Assembly: GCF_015709515.1 (NCBI RefSeq)
Contig: NZ_JADNQZ010000044.1
Coordinates: forward strand, 32,931-96,930
Direction of reading: 5' to 3'
DNA: 64,000 nucleotides
From: Methylocystis sp. H62
GTDB taxonomy: Bacteria; Pseudomonadota; Alphaproteobacteria; Rhizobiales; Beijerinckiaceae
Positions 18,444 through 26,590 of the stretch are shown here, piece by piece. The position numbers were made by a program, and so were the translations under genes. The notes under the pieces were generated by a model, which did no database searches, had not been told where the DNA came from, and saw only the letters and a program-made list of their open reading frames with translations. Numbering within the stretch: position 1 is the stretch's first letter; each line of letters opens with the position of its first letter.

Positions 18444-18806
18444 ATGTTTTCTGTAGCGCCAAGGCTCCAAGTGCCCACTCCTCACAATCCTCCCGCCGCA
18501 GTGCGCCGTGCGCTACGCAAGCTCGGGGCGGACATTCACGACGCCCGCCGACGCCGGCGGCTGCCGATGGCTGTGGTGGCCGAACGCGCCTTCACCTCCC
18601 GATCGACCCTGCAAAGGGTCGAGGCCGGGGACACCAACGTCAGCATCGGCATTTATGCCGGAGTCCTCCAGGCGCTTGGGTTGCTCGACGGGCTGAGCGA
18701 AGTCGCCGACATCGGCAATGACAGCGTCGGCCAAGCGCTTGCGAGCGCCGACCTGCCCAAGCGCGTCCACCTCAAGCGGCCAAAGGGATCGCCTCGCGAT
18801 GGCTGA
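18444..18806 (+). CDS. hipB: HipB-like XRE-family antitoxin/regulator
   Basis: A 120-residue helix-turn-helix protein; the HTH runs from about residue 22 to 80 (MAVVAERAFTSRSTLQRVEAGDTNVSIGIY). Start ATG 18444 is preferred over a TTG at 18429; no strong ribosome-binding site is seen for either. Its last 8 bases overlap hipA. HipB-type proteins bind their own promoter, here in the interval to the divergent terY, and neutralise HipA. The basic C-terminal tail (VHLKRPKGSPRDG) may contact HipA or DNA. Confidence 0.85.
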   Translation: MFSVAPRLQVPTPHNPPAAVRRALRKLGADIHDARRRRRLPMAVVAERAFTSRSTLQRVEAGDTNVSIGIYAGVLQALGLLDGLSEVADIGNDSVGQALASADLPKRVHLKRPKGSPRDG

Positions 18807-20046
18807 CTTCGAAGTCGACATCGATCTCAAGGGACGCACGCGCCCGGTCGGAAGGGCGAGGAGCAATCGCGTCCGGGGCGTGGAGACGATCCTCTTCGAA
18901 TATGACGACGCCTGGCTCGATGACGCGGACCGCTTCTCGCTTCAGCCTGCTCTCGCATTGACCCGCGGCGCCTTCGCGCCTCCTGCCGGTCTCGCGACTT
19001 TCGGCTCGATCGGAGACTCTGCGCCAGACACCTGGGGTCGGCGGTTGATGCAGCGTGCGGAACGTCGGCTCGCCGAACGCGAAGGCCGCGCTGTCCGTAC
19101 GCTCTCGGAAAGCGACTACCTGCTGGGAGTCGCCGATGAGACCCGGCTTGGCGCGCTCCGGTTTCGTCGGGTCGGTGACGAGGTCTTCCAGGCGCCGATC
19201 GGGGCAGGCGTGCCAGCCCTGATCGAGCTTGGTCGTCTGCTCCAGATCACCGAGCGGATTCTCCGGGACGAGGAAACAGCCGACGACCTTCAACTCATCT
19301 TCGCGCCCGGCTCCTCCCTCGGCGGCGCGCGGCCGAAGGCGTCAATCATCGACCAACACGGCCAACTCTCCATCGCCAAGTTTCCCAAGGAGACCGATGA
19401 TTACAGCATAGAGACCTGGGAGGGGATCGCGCTGCGGCTGGCCGGCCAAGCCGGCATCGTCACGCCGCAACATGAACTCGTCGACGTTGCCGGCAAAGCG
19501 GCCATGCTGTCGCGACGGTTCGATCGCCACGGCGCGATCCGCCTCCCGTTCCTGTCCGCTATGGCGATGATGGGCGCCAAGGATGGCGAGCGTGGCAGCT
19601 ACCCCGAGATTGTAGATGCCCTTGCCCAACATGGCGCGCAGGGAAAGGCCGACGCCCACGCACTCTACCGGCGCGTCGTCTTCAATGTGCTGATCTCCAA
19701 TGTCGATGATCATCTGCGCAACCACGGCTTCCTCTGGCTCGGCAAGGCAGGATGGTCGCTCTCGCCCGCCTATGACCTCAATCCGACGCCAACGGACCTC
19801 AGGGCGCGCGTACTGACGACAAACATCGACCTCGACGAGGGCACGTGCTCGCTCGATCTTCTGGAGAAGGCTTCAGAGTATTTCGCGCTGACGCTGCCGC
19901 AGGCACGCGCAATCATCAAGGAGGTCGCGGCGGTGACGGCGACATGGCGTGACGCCGCCAAGGCTGTCGGAGCGCGCTCGGCCGAGATCACCCGCATGGC
20001 CAGCGCTTTTGAGCACGATGATCTCAAGCGGGCGCTCGCGCTTTGA
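18799..20046 (+). CDS. hipA: HipA-family serine/threonine kinase toxin
   Basis: A 415-residue HipA-like kinase. The N-terminal subdomain has FGSIGDSAPDTWGRRLM; the kinase core has a phosphate-binding segment (PGSSLGGARPKASI), an ATP-binding Lys (LSIAKFP), catalytic NVDDHLRNHGF near residue 301 and a DFG-like AYDLNP. E. coli HipA phosphorylates glutamyl-tRNA synthetase and induces growth arrest; the substrate here is unknown. The overlap with hipB marks a two-gene toxin-antitoxin operon. The key residues are present, so it should be active. Confidence 0.92.
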   Translation: MADFEVDIDLKGRTRPVGRARSNRVRGVETILFEYDDAWLDDADRFSLQPALALTRGAFAPPAGLATFGSIGDSAPDTWGRRLMQRAERRLAEREGRAVRTLSESDYLLGVADETRLGALRFRRVGDEVFQAPIGAGVPALIELGRLLQITERILRDEETADDLQLIFAPGSSLGGARPKASIIDQHGQLSIAKFPKETDDYSIETWEGIALRLAGQAGIVTPQHELVDVAGKAAMLSRRFDRHGAIRLPFLSAMAMMGAKDGERGSYPEIVDALAQHGAQGKADAHALYRRVVFNVLISNVDDHLRNHGFLWLGKAGWSLSPAYDLNPTPTDLRARVLTTNIDLDEGTCSLDLLEKASEYFALTLPQARAIIKEVAAVTATWRDAAKAVGARSAEITRMASAFEHDDLKRALAL

Positions 20047-20183
20047 CCAGTCCGTCCTGTTTCCTCGCAGACCATTGGGTTCTGCGCCAGGCGCGCCGAT
20101 CGACGTCACTGCCGTCGACCTCGTCGAAGACATGACCAGCTGAGCGCAGGAGGAGCGACCTGAAGCTGCAGGTCCGAGCAACA

Positions 20184-23150
20184 CTATCGGCTTTCGCCCT
20201 CGGATTCCGACCGCCTAGGCTGCGCCAGCTCGCGATTGATGCGCGCCGCATTCTCCTGATCGACGCGCCGCTGCTCTTCCTCCTGTTTCAGCACGCGCGA
20301 TTGCTGGTCGCGAAGGTTCTGCATCTGCTCGCTCTGTCGGGGATCGGCGGGCATTTCGCGGCGCGTGTTGTCCTCCATGGATCGATCAGCTTCACGCGCG
20401 CTTGCGGCCTCGCCCTGCGAGCGATCGCGGGGCTGGTCGTTCGTTTGCGCAGCCTTTGCTTCCTTGCCGGCCTGCGCGCGGTTGCCTTGTTCCGTTTCGC
20501 GCGCCGCTTCGCGATCCACTCGCCCGCGAATATCCTGTAGGCGCATTTCGCGCTCGGCCGCCGTCGAGGTCGGACCTTCGGCGCGGGCGGGTTCGTCTCG
20601 TTTGTCTTGCCGCGCCATGGGCGCGGCCTGCTGATTTTCATCCGACTGGCCCTGGCCTTCGGCAATCCGCGCGCGGTTCATTTCGATCTCGGCGCGAAGT
20701 TCGCGAATGCGATCCTGCATCTCGGGATTTGTGATTTTATAGCCATGCTCGGCGGCGTGCCGCGCGACCGTCTCCTTGTAAGCGTCGCTCCCGGTGATGT
20801 TGAGCGTTTCCCACTTTTCGGACGCCACTTTGAGCGCGGCGTTGACGGAATCCGCGTTATTCCAGTCGCGAATATCGAGCTGCTTCCCATTGTCGACAAA
20901 GGCAAGCACTTGCAGCGCGCCGGTCGCATCGTGTCGGTGGTAATGGATCTCGTCGCCCTTACGCTCGAACGTGATAATCGGCCCGAGGTCACGCGCGGGC
21001 TCCGGCTTCACGTAGCGGTCGCCCTGCACATCCGCCTTTTGCTGTTCGAGATTGGTTTGCGCGGCGATGGCTTCGTCGGCCTTGTCGAGTAGCCGGCGCG
21101 ACTGTTCGGCGAATTGCGCGCGCGCCTCATCGTCGGGAAGCGCCTTGTCGATTTTCGCAATCGTATCGGCCATGCTGTCGCGCGCGGCGATCATCGTTTC
21201 GGTTGTTCGCATGGGGCCTTTCTCCTCTATGTCGGTCGACGGCGCGCGACCGCTTAGAGCGCTCTGGGCGCGGTGCTGAAAATGCGCGATAGCGGCGCTC
21301 GGCGCGCCGTCCAACGGTCGGCTTAGAGCGCTGATGGCGCGCGGCACGACAAAAACTTTGCCGGGCTGCGTTCGCGAGGATTTCAGCTCGGTTACTCGAG
21401 CGGCCGGCACGTCCACATAAATTATCCGTGCGGCGACACCTGGCTTCGCATAAGCCGCAGCCGTCTCCATATCGGCGGCAAACAGCGCGCCGCGACGATC
21501 GCCGCCGCTGTCGAGACGATAAAGGCGCACGGCGCCCGGCGCTGGCGGCGGCGATCGACGCGGCGACAGGGCGGCGACGTTCCGCCATTGGCGGGCGGCA
21601 TCCTGCGCGCGCCGCCGGCCTTCCTCGCGCGTCGGTCTGTGAATTTCACGGTTCTTCACACGCTCGATGCGCCGGCGAACGCTCGGCGGCGCAATGCCAC
21701 GCGCCAGCATCTTCACGTCTTTAAGCTTGTAGGCTGGCGCGTGCGCCTGATCGAACCGCCGGACATTCTCCATGGCGATCCCGCGGACGCGGGCTTCGGC
21801 CGCGAGCGTGTCGCGCCAGCGCGAAAAATCCTGAATTTTTGGGTCGAGCCGCTTGCCGTCGTCCCGGACAAGTCGAACCGCCGCATGCACATGAATATGC
21901 TCTCGGTTCGTATGCATCACGAAAACATACTCATGTCCGGCAAACGCGCGCGCCAGGGTCGCCCGCGCGGCGTCCATAAACGCCGCTTTGTCCGTGCCGG
22001 GCTTGGCGCTCAAAATGACATGCGCAAAGTCGCGCGGCGCGCTCGATCGCATATGCGGCCGCCAGGATTTGGCGATTTCCAGGCTGACATTGGCCTCACG
22101 CGACGCGGCGCGCGGTGGGCGGTTCGGCAGCTCGCGCGCGAGGCGCTCGGCTTCATCTTTGAGCACACGGCCGTCCGGCCCAAATACCTCGATCTCACCG
22201 CCGCGGGTAAGTCGAGCCAGCGCCGTCGTGGCGCCCTCGACCCCATGCGCCCATTTCGGGTCGGTAAATTCGGCGTCCCGGCCGAATGCGCCCTCCAACC
22301 GATCGCGCAAACCGTCAATCGACCGCTGATTGTCGTAGATCCGGTGAAGCCGGCCGCCCGCATTGCGCTCGCGACTCGCGGCCGTCATGACGATGTCGAC
22401 GCGGCTATGCGCGCCATGCTGCGAAAGCCGCCATGCATAGTGATGGCCGCGAAGAGCCTCCGTAAGCGCGTCTTGCGCCTGCGTTGCCTCCAGCCTGCGG
22501 TCGAACCGCATTGCGAACTGCAGCACGTCGTTGGACGGCGCGCGGCCATCTTCGGCGCGCCACGTGGCGGCGAAGTCGGCGACGGAGCGCTGCCCGGTGA
22601 TCATCAACCCATCATGGCGCTCCAGCGTCAGTTCGCCCTTGTCGCTCTGATAGTTCAGAAGCGATTTCGCCCGTGCCGCGCCAGAACCGAAACTCGCGAT
22701 CTTGACGACCGCCGCCTGCGAGCCGGCCGCAAGATTAGCCTTCGCGATCAAGGCGGACCGCACGGATGCGATCGCTGCGCCCGTCGCCGGCGCGCGGCCG
22801 CCCAGTGCCGGCGATGAGGGTCGCGCCGTTTGCGCAACCGCGGCGGGCGCACGCGCCGAGACGTCGGTCTGCGAAACGCTGCCCTTCGCTGCGACCGCGC
22901 GCTTCACGCGCAATTCATCGTCGGCCCGGGACTTCTCGCCTGGCGCCGGCGCGCGCGGCCCTGTGTCCGGCCGCTCGTCGTGTCGGGGCCGGGGCGCCGC
23001 GCGCGAGCTGTTGGCTGTTTGCGCGCGGTAACGCTCAGCCGATTGCACCGCAGCCGCAAGATCGTCCAGCGCCGCCCGATTCTTCGCCGCAAGACGACGC
23101 TGCAAGCCTTCCGTCAGAATCGAAAGATCAAGCGCCGCGAGAGTCGTCAT
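20184..23150 (-). CDS. Conjugative relaxase (MobA/VirD2-like)
   Basis: A 988-residue relaxase whose start at 23150 overlaps the mobC stop (ATGA). After an Ala/Pro-rich leader come a putative nucleophile region (SLLNYQSDKG, Tyr167), a first relaxase-like unit (about 205-300, His motif degenerate) and a second (about 375-440) with the metal-binding HIHVH at 418-422. The C-terminal half has a large-polyvalent-protein-type segment (about 730-850) and a long charged Gln/Glu/Arg-rich coiled coil. It should nick oriT just upstream and pilot the strand through the T4SS via VirD4. It converges with hipA. Confidence 0.88.
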   Translation of the reverse strand: MTTLAALDLSILTEGLQRRLAAKNRAALDDLAAAVQSAERYRAQTANSSRAAPRPRHDERPDTGPRAPAPGEKSRADDELRVKRAVAAKGSVSQTDVSARAPAAVAQTARPSSPALGGRAPATGAAIASVRSALIAKANLAAGSQAAVVKIASFGSGAARAKSLLNYQSDKGELTLERHDGLMITGQRSVADFAATWRAEDGRAPSNDVLQFAMRFDRRLEATQAQDALTEALRGHHYAWRLSQHGAHSRVDIVMTAASRERNAGGRLHRIYDNQRSIDGLRDRLEGAFGRDAEFTDPKWAHGVEGATTALARLTRGGEIEVFGPDGRVLKDEAERLARELPNRPPRAASREANVSLEIAKSWRPHMRSSAPRDFAHVILSAKPGTDKAAFMDAARATLARAFAGHEYVFVMHTNREHIHVHAAVRLVRDDGKRLDPKIQDFSRWRDTLAAEARVRGIAMENVRRFDQAHAPAYKLKDVKMLARGIAPPSVRRRIERVKNREIHRPTREEGRRRAQDAARQWRNVAALSPRRSPPPAPGAVRLYRLDSGGDRRGALFAADMETAAAYAKPGVAARIIYVDVPAARVTELKSSRTQPGKVFVVPRAISALSRPLDGAPSAAIAHFQHRAQSALSGRAPSTDIEEKGPMRTTETMIAARDSMADTIAKIDKALPDDEARAQFAEQSRRLLDKADEAIAAQTNLEQQKADVQGDRYVKPEPARDLGPIITFERKGDEIHYHRHDATGALQVLAFVDNGKQLDIRDWNNADSVNAALKVASEKWETLNITGSDAYKETVARHAAEHGYKITNPEMQDRIRELRAEIEMNRARIAEGQGQSDENQQAAPMARQDKRDEPARAEGPTSTAAEREMRLQDIRGRVDREAARETEQGNRAQAGKEAKAAQTNDQPRDRSQGEAASAREADRSMEDNTRREMPADPRQSEQMQNLRDQQSRVLKQEEEQRRVDQENAARINRELAQPRRSESEGESR

Positions 23151-23554
23151 GAGGCGCAGTCCTTCTCGATCGCCGTCTCGGCGCGTCTCCGCGCTCGATA
23201 CGTCAATGACGCGTAGAGCGCGTCGAGCGTCCGCATGATCCCATGCGCTTCGATAAGCCACGCGCGCACATTCTCTCCCGGGAAAGCGTTGCCCGCGTTC
23301 ATATGATGAACGGCTTGATTGAGATTAACGCCGATCGCGCGCAGCTGTCGCGTCAATTCGACGACTTCGACGCGTCCTTCGCCGTCAAACGTCGGCCCCA
23401 TGTCGCTGGCCGCGCGAACCATGCGACGCAGCGCTTCTGTTGTCGTCAGATTCCTCGCTTCGCAGAATGACAGAAACGCCGCCGCCTCCGTCTCATCGAC
23501 GCGGAAACCGATAAATCGCGTCTTGCGCCGATCGTAATGTCGCTTGTCCGCCAT
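23147..23554 (-). CDS. MobC-like relaxosome accessory protein
   Basis: A 135-residue protein with an N-terminal ribbon-helix-helix-type region (FIGFRVDETEAAAFLSFCE) and the C-terminal motif IGVNLNQAVHHMNAG typical of MobC/TraJ relaxosome proteins, which bind near nic and help the relaxase open DNA. Start 23554 is chosen; a longer frame to 23632 would run into the oriT inverted repeat. It overlaps the relaxase start by four bases and lies directly beside oriT. Confidence 0.88.
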   Translation of the reverse strand: MADKRHYDRRKTRFIGFRVDETEAAAFLSFCEARNLTTTEALRRMVRAASDMGPTFDGEGRVEVVELTRQLRAIGVNLNQAVHHMNAGNAFPGENVRAWLIEAHGIMRTLDALYASLTYRARRRAETAIEKDCAS

Positions 23555-23572
23555 TCGTCGATCGTCCTTAGC

Positions 23573-23690
23573 GTCCGGTTTGCCTTTGGCAAACTGCCGG
23601 ACGCGAACATGGCCGGCGCGGCGAGCGCACATACAGATTTTGTTTCACAAAATCCCTATCCTGCCACTCATCACCACTCTTCGCTTTGTA
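23573..23690 (+). other. Origin of transfer (oriT) with P-type nic site
   Basis: Two inverted repeats lie upstream of mobC. The first has arms GTCCGGTTTGCC (23573-23584) and GGCAAAC-TG-CCGGAC (23588-23602). The second is a perfect hairpin GATTTTGT-TTC-ACAAAATC (23636-23654). Directly after it comes CCTATCCTGCC, containing TATCCTG|C, the nic consensus of RP4/Ti-type (MOBP) relaxases. The predicted nick falls between 23663 and 23664 on the + strand. Divergent mobC-relaxase and traK-traL-traM-like genes flank it, as in RP4. Confidence 0.82.
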
Positions 23691-23971
23691 TACGGCAAAA
23701 CCCTCATTTTCTCAACGTTTTTCGAGGCTTTGTGCGGTTTTCAAAGCAGTCTCGGAACACTCTCAGCGCACTATCAAGAGAGTCTCACGAGGCTCTTAGA
23801 TCAACATCGAAAGCGTCTCACACAGAGACCCAGCGGACTCGCATAAAATTCTCACCGTCGCATCAGGCGCATATTAGCTCGATCTCCAAGATGCTCTCGC
23901 ATCGTTGTCATAAAGGTCTTGCGTAAGGAAGGGAGTGGGTCTAAATAGTTGCCATTTTATTAGAGGCTCGC
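23691..23971. other. oriT-proximal non-coding region with traK promoter
   Basis: This stretch is AT-richer than its surroundings and has several short repeats (AAGAGAGTCTC...GAGGCTCTT near 23778-23803; repeated TCTCACA/TCTCAG words), possible sites for TraK/MobC-like proteins. CCATTTTATTAGAGGC at 23952-23967, just before the traK-like start, recurs with two changes at 33259-33274 upstream of the second ssb gene. Confidence 0.45.
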
Positions 23972-24370
23972 ATGAAGCTCACCGGTGAGGACCTGCAGCG
24001 TCTGAAGGAGGGGATTAACGCGCTGAAGCCGAACCGTCGGCTCACGCTGCGCGAACAAATTGGCGCGATCTATGGGCCTTTGATGAAGGCGAAAGGCCGC
24101 GGACTGACGAATGCTCAACTTCTCGATTACCTCAGAGAGCAGGGCATTATGATTTCGGCTCCCTCGCTATTTCGGGTGCTGAGACAGCTTGCCGAACAAA
24201 AGGCCCGGCGCGGCTCTAAGCGGGGAAGCCATCCCTTCCGCGCGAATGGGAAAATGCGGGTGCCTACGTCATCGGAAATTACAAGGCCCGTATCCACCGG
24301 GACCATCGAGTCTGAACCTGTGCCGCGCGCGTCGTCCTTCCGCGTGCGTCGCGACCGCGATGAAATCTAG
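23972..24370 (+). CDS. TraK-like oriT-binding protein (by position)
   Basis: A 132-residue basic protein. The N-terminal 75 residues predict helices with a winged-helix flavour (NAQLLDYLREQGIMISAPSLFRVLRQL); the C-terminal 55 residues are basic and probably disordered. RP4 TraK has similar size (134 residues), is basic and binds oriT, and its gene likewise lies between oriT and traL. Sequence similarity to TraK is weak by eye, so the name is from synteny. The gene ends 11 bases before the traL-like gene. Confidence 0.65.
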   Translation: MKLTGEDLQRLKEGINALKPNRRLTLREQIGAIYGPLMKAKGRGLTNAQLLDYLREQGIMISAPSLFRVLRQLAEQKARRGSKRGSHPFRANGKMRVPTSSEITRPVSTGTIESEPVPRASSFRVRRDRDEI

Positions 24371-24381
24371 GAGATCGGCGA

Positions 24382-25068
24382 ATGGATAAGGCGATTTACA
24401 TGATCGGCGGCAGCAAGGGCGGTGTCGGCAAGTCCATGGTGACAATGGCGCTCATCCATTTTCTCACGGCGCGCGGCGAGGCGGTTGTCGTGGTCGATGC
24501 CGACACGTCAAATCCTGACGTCATGCAGAACTATGAGAAAGAGATCCCGTGCGAGGGTGTCAATCTGGACGATGCCGACGGCTGGATTCGGCTCGTCAAT
24601 CTCTGTGACGAAAACGCGGACAAGACCGTTATCGTCAATACGGCGGCGCGCAACAACCAGGGGGTAGGGGCCTACGGCGTCACGCTGAGCGGCACCCTCG
24701 ATGAACTGAAGCGGCGCCTGGTGACCTTGTGGGTCGTCAATCGTCAACGGGACTCCTTGGAGCTATTGCAGGATTTTCTCGAAGCGATCCCCAATTCGAC
24801 CGTTCACGTCGTCAAGAACGGCTACTTCGGCGCGGATGAGAAGTTCGAGCTCTATAACGGCTCGAAGACGCGCAAAGCGATCGAGGGGAGGGGCGGCAAG
24901 AGCATCCTCTTTCCAGATATGGCGGACCGTGTGAGCGATGACCTCTACAGCAAGCGCCTCAGCATTCGAAAGGCGCTCGCCGATATGCCGATCGGCAATC
25001 GCGCCGAATTGAAACGTTGGCTCGCGCAGGTCGATGGCGTCTTTTCGGCGGTCGTGCCGAATGGCTGA
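24382..25068 (+). CDS. traL: TraL-like P-loop NTPase (ParA/MinD fold)
   Basis: A 228-residue protein with a deviant Walker A, GGSKGGVGKS (residues about 9-18), and VVVVDADTSNPDV, typical of ParA/MinD-like ATPases. RP4 TraL belongs to this group, has similar length and occupies the same place. Its role in transfer is not well defined. AGGAGATCGG precedes the start. It overlaps the next gene by 8 bases. A replicon-partition ParA is less likely because no ParB partner is present. Confidence 0.8.
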   Translation: MDKAIYMIGGSKGGVGKSMVTMALIHFLTARGEAVVVVDADTSNPDVMQNYEKEIPCEGVNLDDADGWIRLVNLCDENADKTVIVNTAARNNQGVGAYGVTLSGTLDELKRRLVTLWVVNRQRDSLELLQDFLEAIPNSTVHVVKNGYFGADEKFELYNGSKTRKAIEGRGGKSILFPDMADRVSDDLYSKRLSIRKALADMPIGNRAELKRWLAQVDGVFSAVVPNG

Positions 25069-25489
25069 TGGCATGGAAGCCCACGACGCGACCGGCTTTG
25101 AAAAGCTGATCGGCCGGACGGCGACGGAAACAGAACGCCGACAGCTTCGTCGTGTGAAGGAAGTTCTCGGGCTTCGCGACAATGACGCGCTGTGGCTCGT
25201 CATCTTCGCGCTTCAATATTACGACAGCCTCTATCGCCAGTTCCCGAAGGCGATTGCCACCGAGGCGGCGGCCATCATGACGCGCACGCGCGAGACGGCG
25301 GACGCGCAAATGCGCGCCGGGGTCGAACAGGCCAAGGCCGACCTCGCCCGCGCCGTCGCGCTCGCGGCGCAAGACGTCGCGCGAGACGTGGCGCGACGGC
25401 AGGCGACGCAGTGGCTCGCCTATGGGATGGCGGTTGGCGCGGCCCTCGTCGTCACCGGAATCGCGATTGGGCGCGCGCTGGCGCCGTAA
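25061..25489 (+). CDS. TraM-like membrane-anchored mobilisation protein
   Basis: A 142-residue protein: an N-terminal helical domain, a long Ala/Glu/Arg-rich amphipathic helix (residues about 70-110) and one C-terminal membrane helix (MAVGAALVVTGIAIGRALAP). RP4 TraM, third in the traK-traL-traM order, has this size and layout. Start ATG 25061 overlaps the traL-like stop. A C-tail anchor could place the relaxosome near the coupling protein; that is inference. Confidence 0.65.
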   Translation: MADGMEAHDATGFEKLIGRTATETERRQLRRVKEVLGLRDNDALWLVIFALQYYDSLYRQFPKAIATEAAAIMTRTRETADAQMRAGVEQAKADLARAVALAAQDVARDVARRQATQWLAYGMAVGAALVVTGIAIGRALAP

Positions 25490-25574
25490 GAGGCGCCCCG
25501 GCTGTCATCGACAACGGGTTGCAGGGATGCGAACTCGACAGGGATGATGACCGAGGCCAGTCCGTACACCGTCG

Positions 25575-26306
25575 CTATTTTCCCGCCGCCGGCCTCCAGC
25601 CTGCCGCTGTCGCTTCCGCCACGGAGCAGAACATACGTTCTTCGGCGCCCGTGATGGTGACGCGGGCGTAGTCGCGACTGCCGGGTACGTGGAAGATTTT
25701 CTTGCCCTTGCGGTTGACGTTGCCCTTGATGGCGCAGTCCTTGGACGGCGTCGGCGCGTCCTTTGACGCCGGCTCGGCGTAAGCGGCAGAGTTGGGAAGC
25801 GGCCGGGAAACATTCCATAGCTGCTGGAAGCGCGCCTCGAAGGACTTCGCCGCAGACGGGTCGTGTAGAACGACGAGATCATTATCCTGCTGCCTGAGCC
25901 CGGAGGCCGACAGGTTGGCCGATCCCGACCGAAGAAGGCGCCCATCGACGGCATAGGACTTCAGGTGCATGTATGCGCCCGCCGGTTTCATCCGGACATC
26001 GTCGGCAATGGAGCGAAGCCGGTCGAGCGCGTGCTGCTGGCCTGGGTCTAGGACGATGCGGAGGGCGACCCCGCGCCGGCGCGCCTCGATCAACGCGTCG
26101 ACGACGGCCCAGTCCGTGAGCGAGTAGACCGCCATGTCGATCTTCGCGCGCGCCAAGCGGATCAGGTCGACGTCGATGCGCTCAAGGTTTTCATCAGGCG
26201 CGTAGTGGATTTCCACATCGCCGGCGCGCACGGGCAAGAAGCCGATGCCGCAGAGGAGGGAAGCGCCAACAACGATCCGAAACCAGCGCCGGTGGATCAC
26301 TGCCAC
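25575..26306 (-). CDS. Secreted PLD-family (Nuc-type) nuclease with C-terminal DNA-binding-like domain
   Basis: A 243-residue protein starting at GTG 26306 with a signal peptide (cleavage near FLPVRAG). The phospholipase D motif HxK(x4)D is complete: His114, Lys116, Asp121, followed by SGSANLS. One HKD motif per chain is normal for the Nuc endonuclease family, which acts as a dimer; the IncN plasmid pKM101 has a similar gene. The C-terminal about 50 residues (IKGNVNRKGKKIFHVPGS-DYARV) match the small domain often fused to thermonucleases. It overlaps the membrane protein gene upstream. It is likely periplasmic. Confidence 0.88.
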   Translation of the reverse strand: MAVIHRRWFRIVVGASLLCGIGFLPVRAGDVEIHYAPDENLERIDVDLIRLARAKIDMAVYSLTDWAVVDALIEARRRGVALRIVLDPGQQHALDRLRSIADDVRMKPAGAYMHLKSYAVDGRLLRSGSANLSASGLRQQDNDLVVLHDPSAAKSFEARFQQLWNVSRPLPNSAAYAEPASKDAPTPSKDCAIKGNVNRKGKKIFHVPGSRDYARVTITGAEERMFCSVAEATAAGWRPAAGK

Positions 26307-26452
26307 TGGCTCCAGATGATAAAAATGAGGACGACGATGGCCGAGCCGATCGATGTGAATACAACCCGCCAGTTATAGCGCTCGCGGAATGGAAGCTGCC
26401 GCCAGCGCGCTTCCTCGTCGTCTTCTCGGTTTTGTTGTCCTCGCCAATCCAT
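26297..26452 (-). CDS. Small membrane protein upstream of PLD nuclease
   Basis: A 51-residue protein started at ATG 26452 (MDWRGQQNR). It has a charged N-terminal half (EDDEEARW, RERYNWR) and one C-terminal membrane helix (VFTSIGSAIVVLIFIIWSQWQ, abbreviated family unknown). Its stop overlaps the PLD gene start, suggesting translational coupling and possibly a shared function at the inner membrane, such as controlling export or activity of the nuclease. A longer frame to 26560 has no better start. Confidence 0.55.
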   Translation of the reverse strand: MDWRGQQNREDDEEARWRQLPFRERYNWRVVFTSIGSAIVVLIFIIWSQWQ

Positions 26453-26590
26453 TGACGTATCCTTTGACGAGCAGATCCCGACCCGCCTCCACACGACGAA
26501 GTCACAATGGCAGGCGTGTTGTGGGAGCGGCAAGTCAGGACGACGGCTCCAATTTGTCACCGAAATCCAAAATATTTTCGCTGCACGCGG

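Noticed and set aside
21588..22817. 409-residue open frame on the + strand
   Set aside because: It is antisense to the relaxase catalytic region.
24382..25068. ParA partition protein
   Set aside because: The P-loop fits, but position after oriT and a traK-like gene, and absence of ParB or parS-type repeats, favour a TraL-like role.
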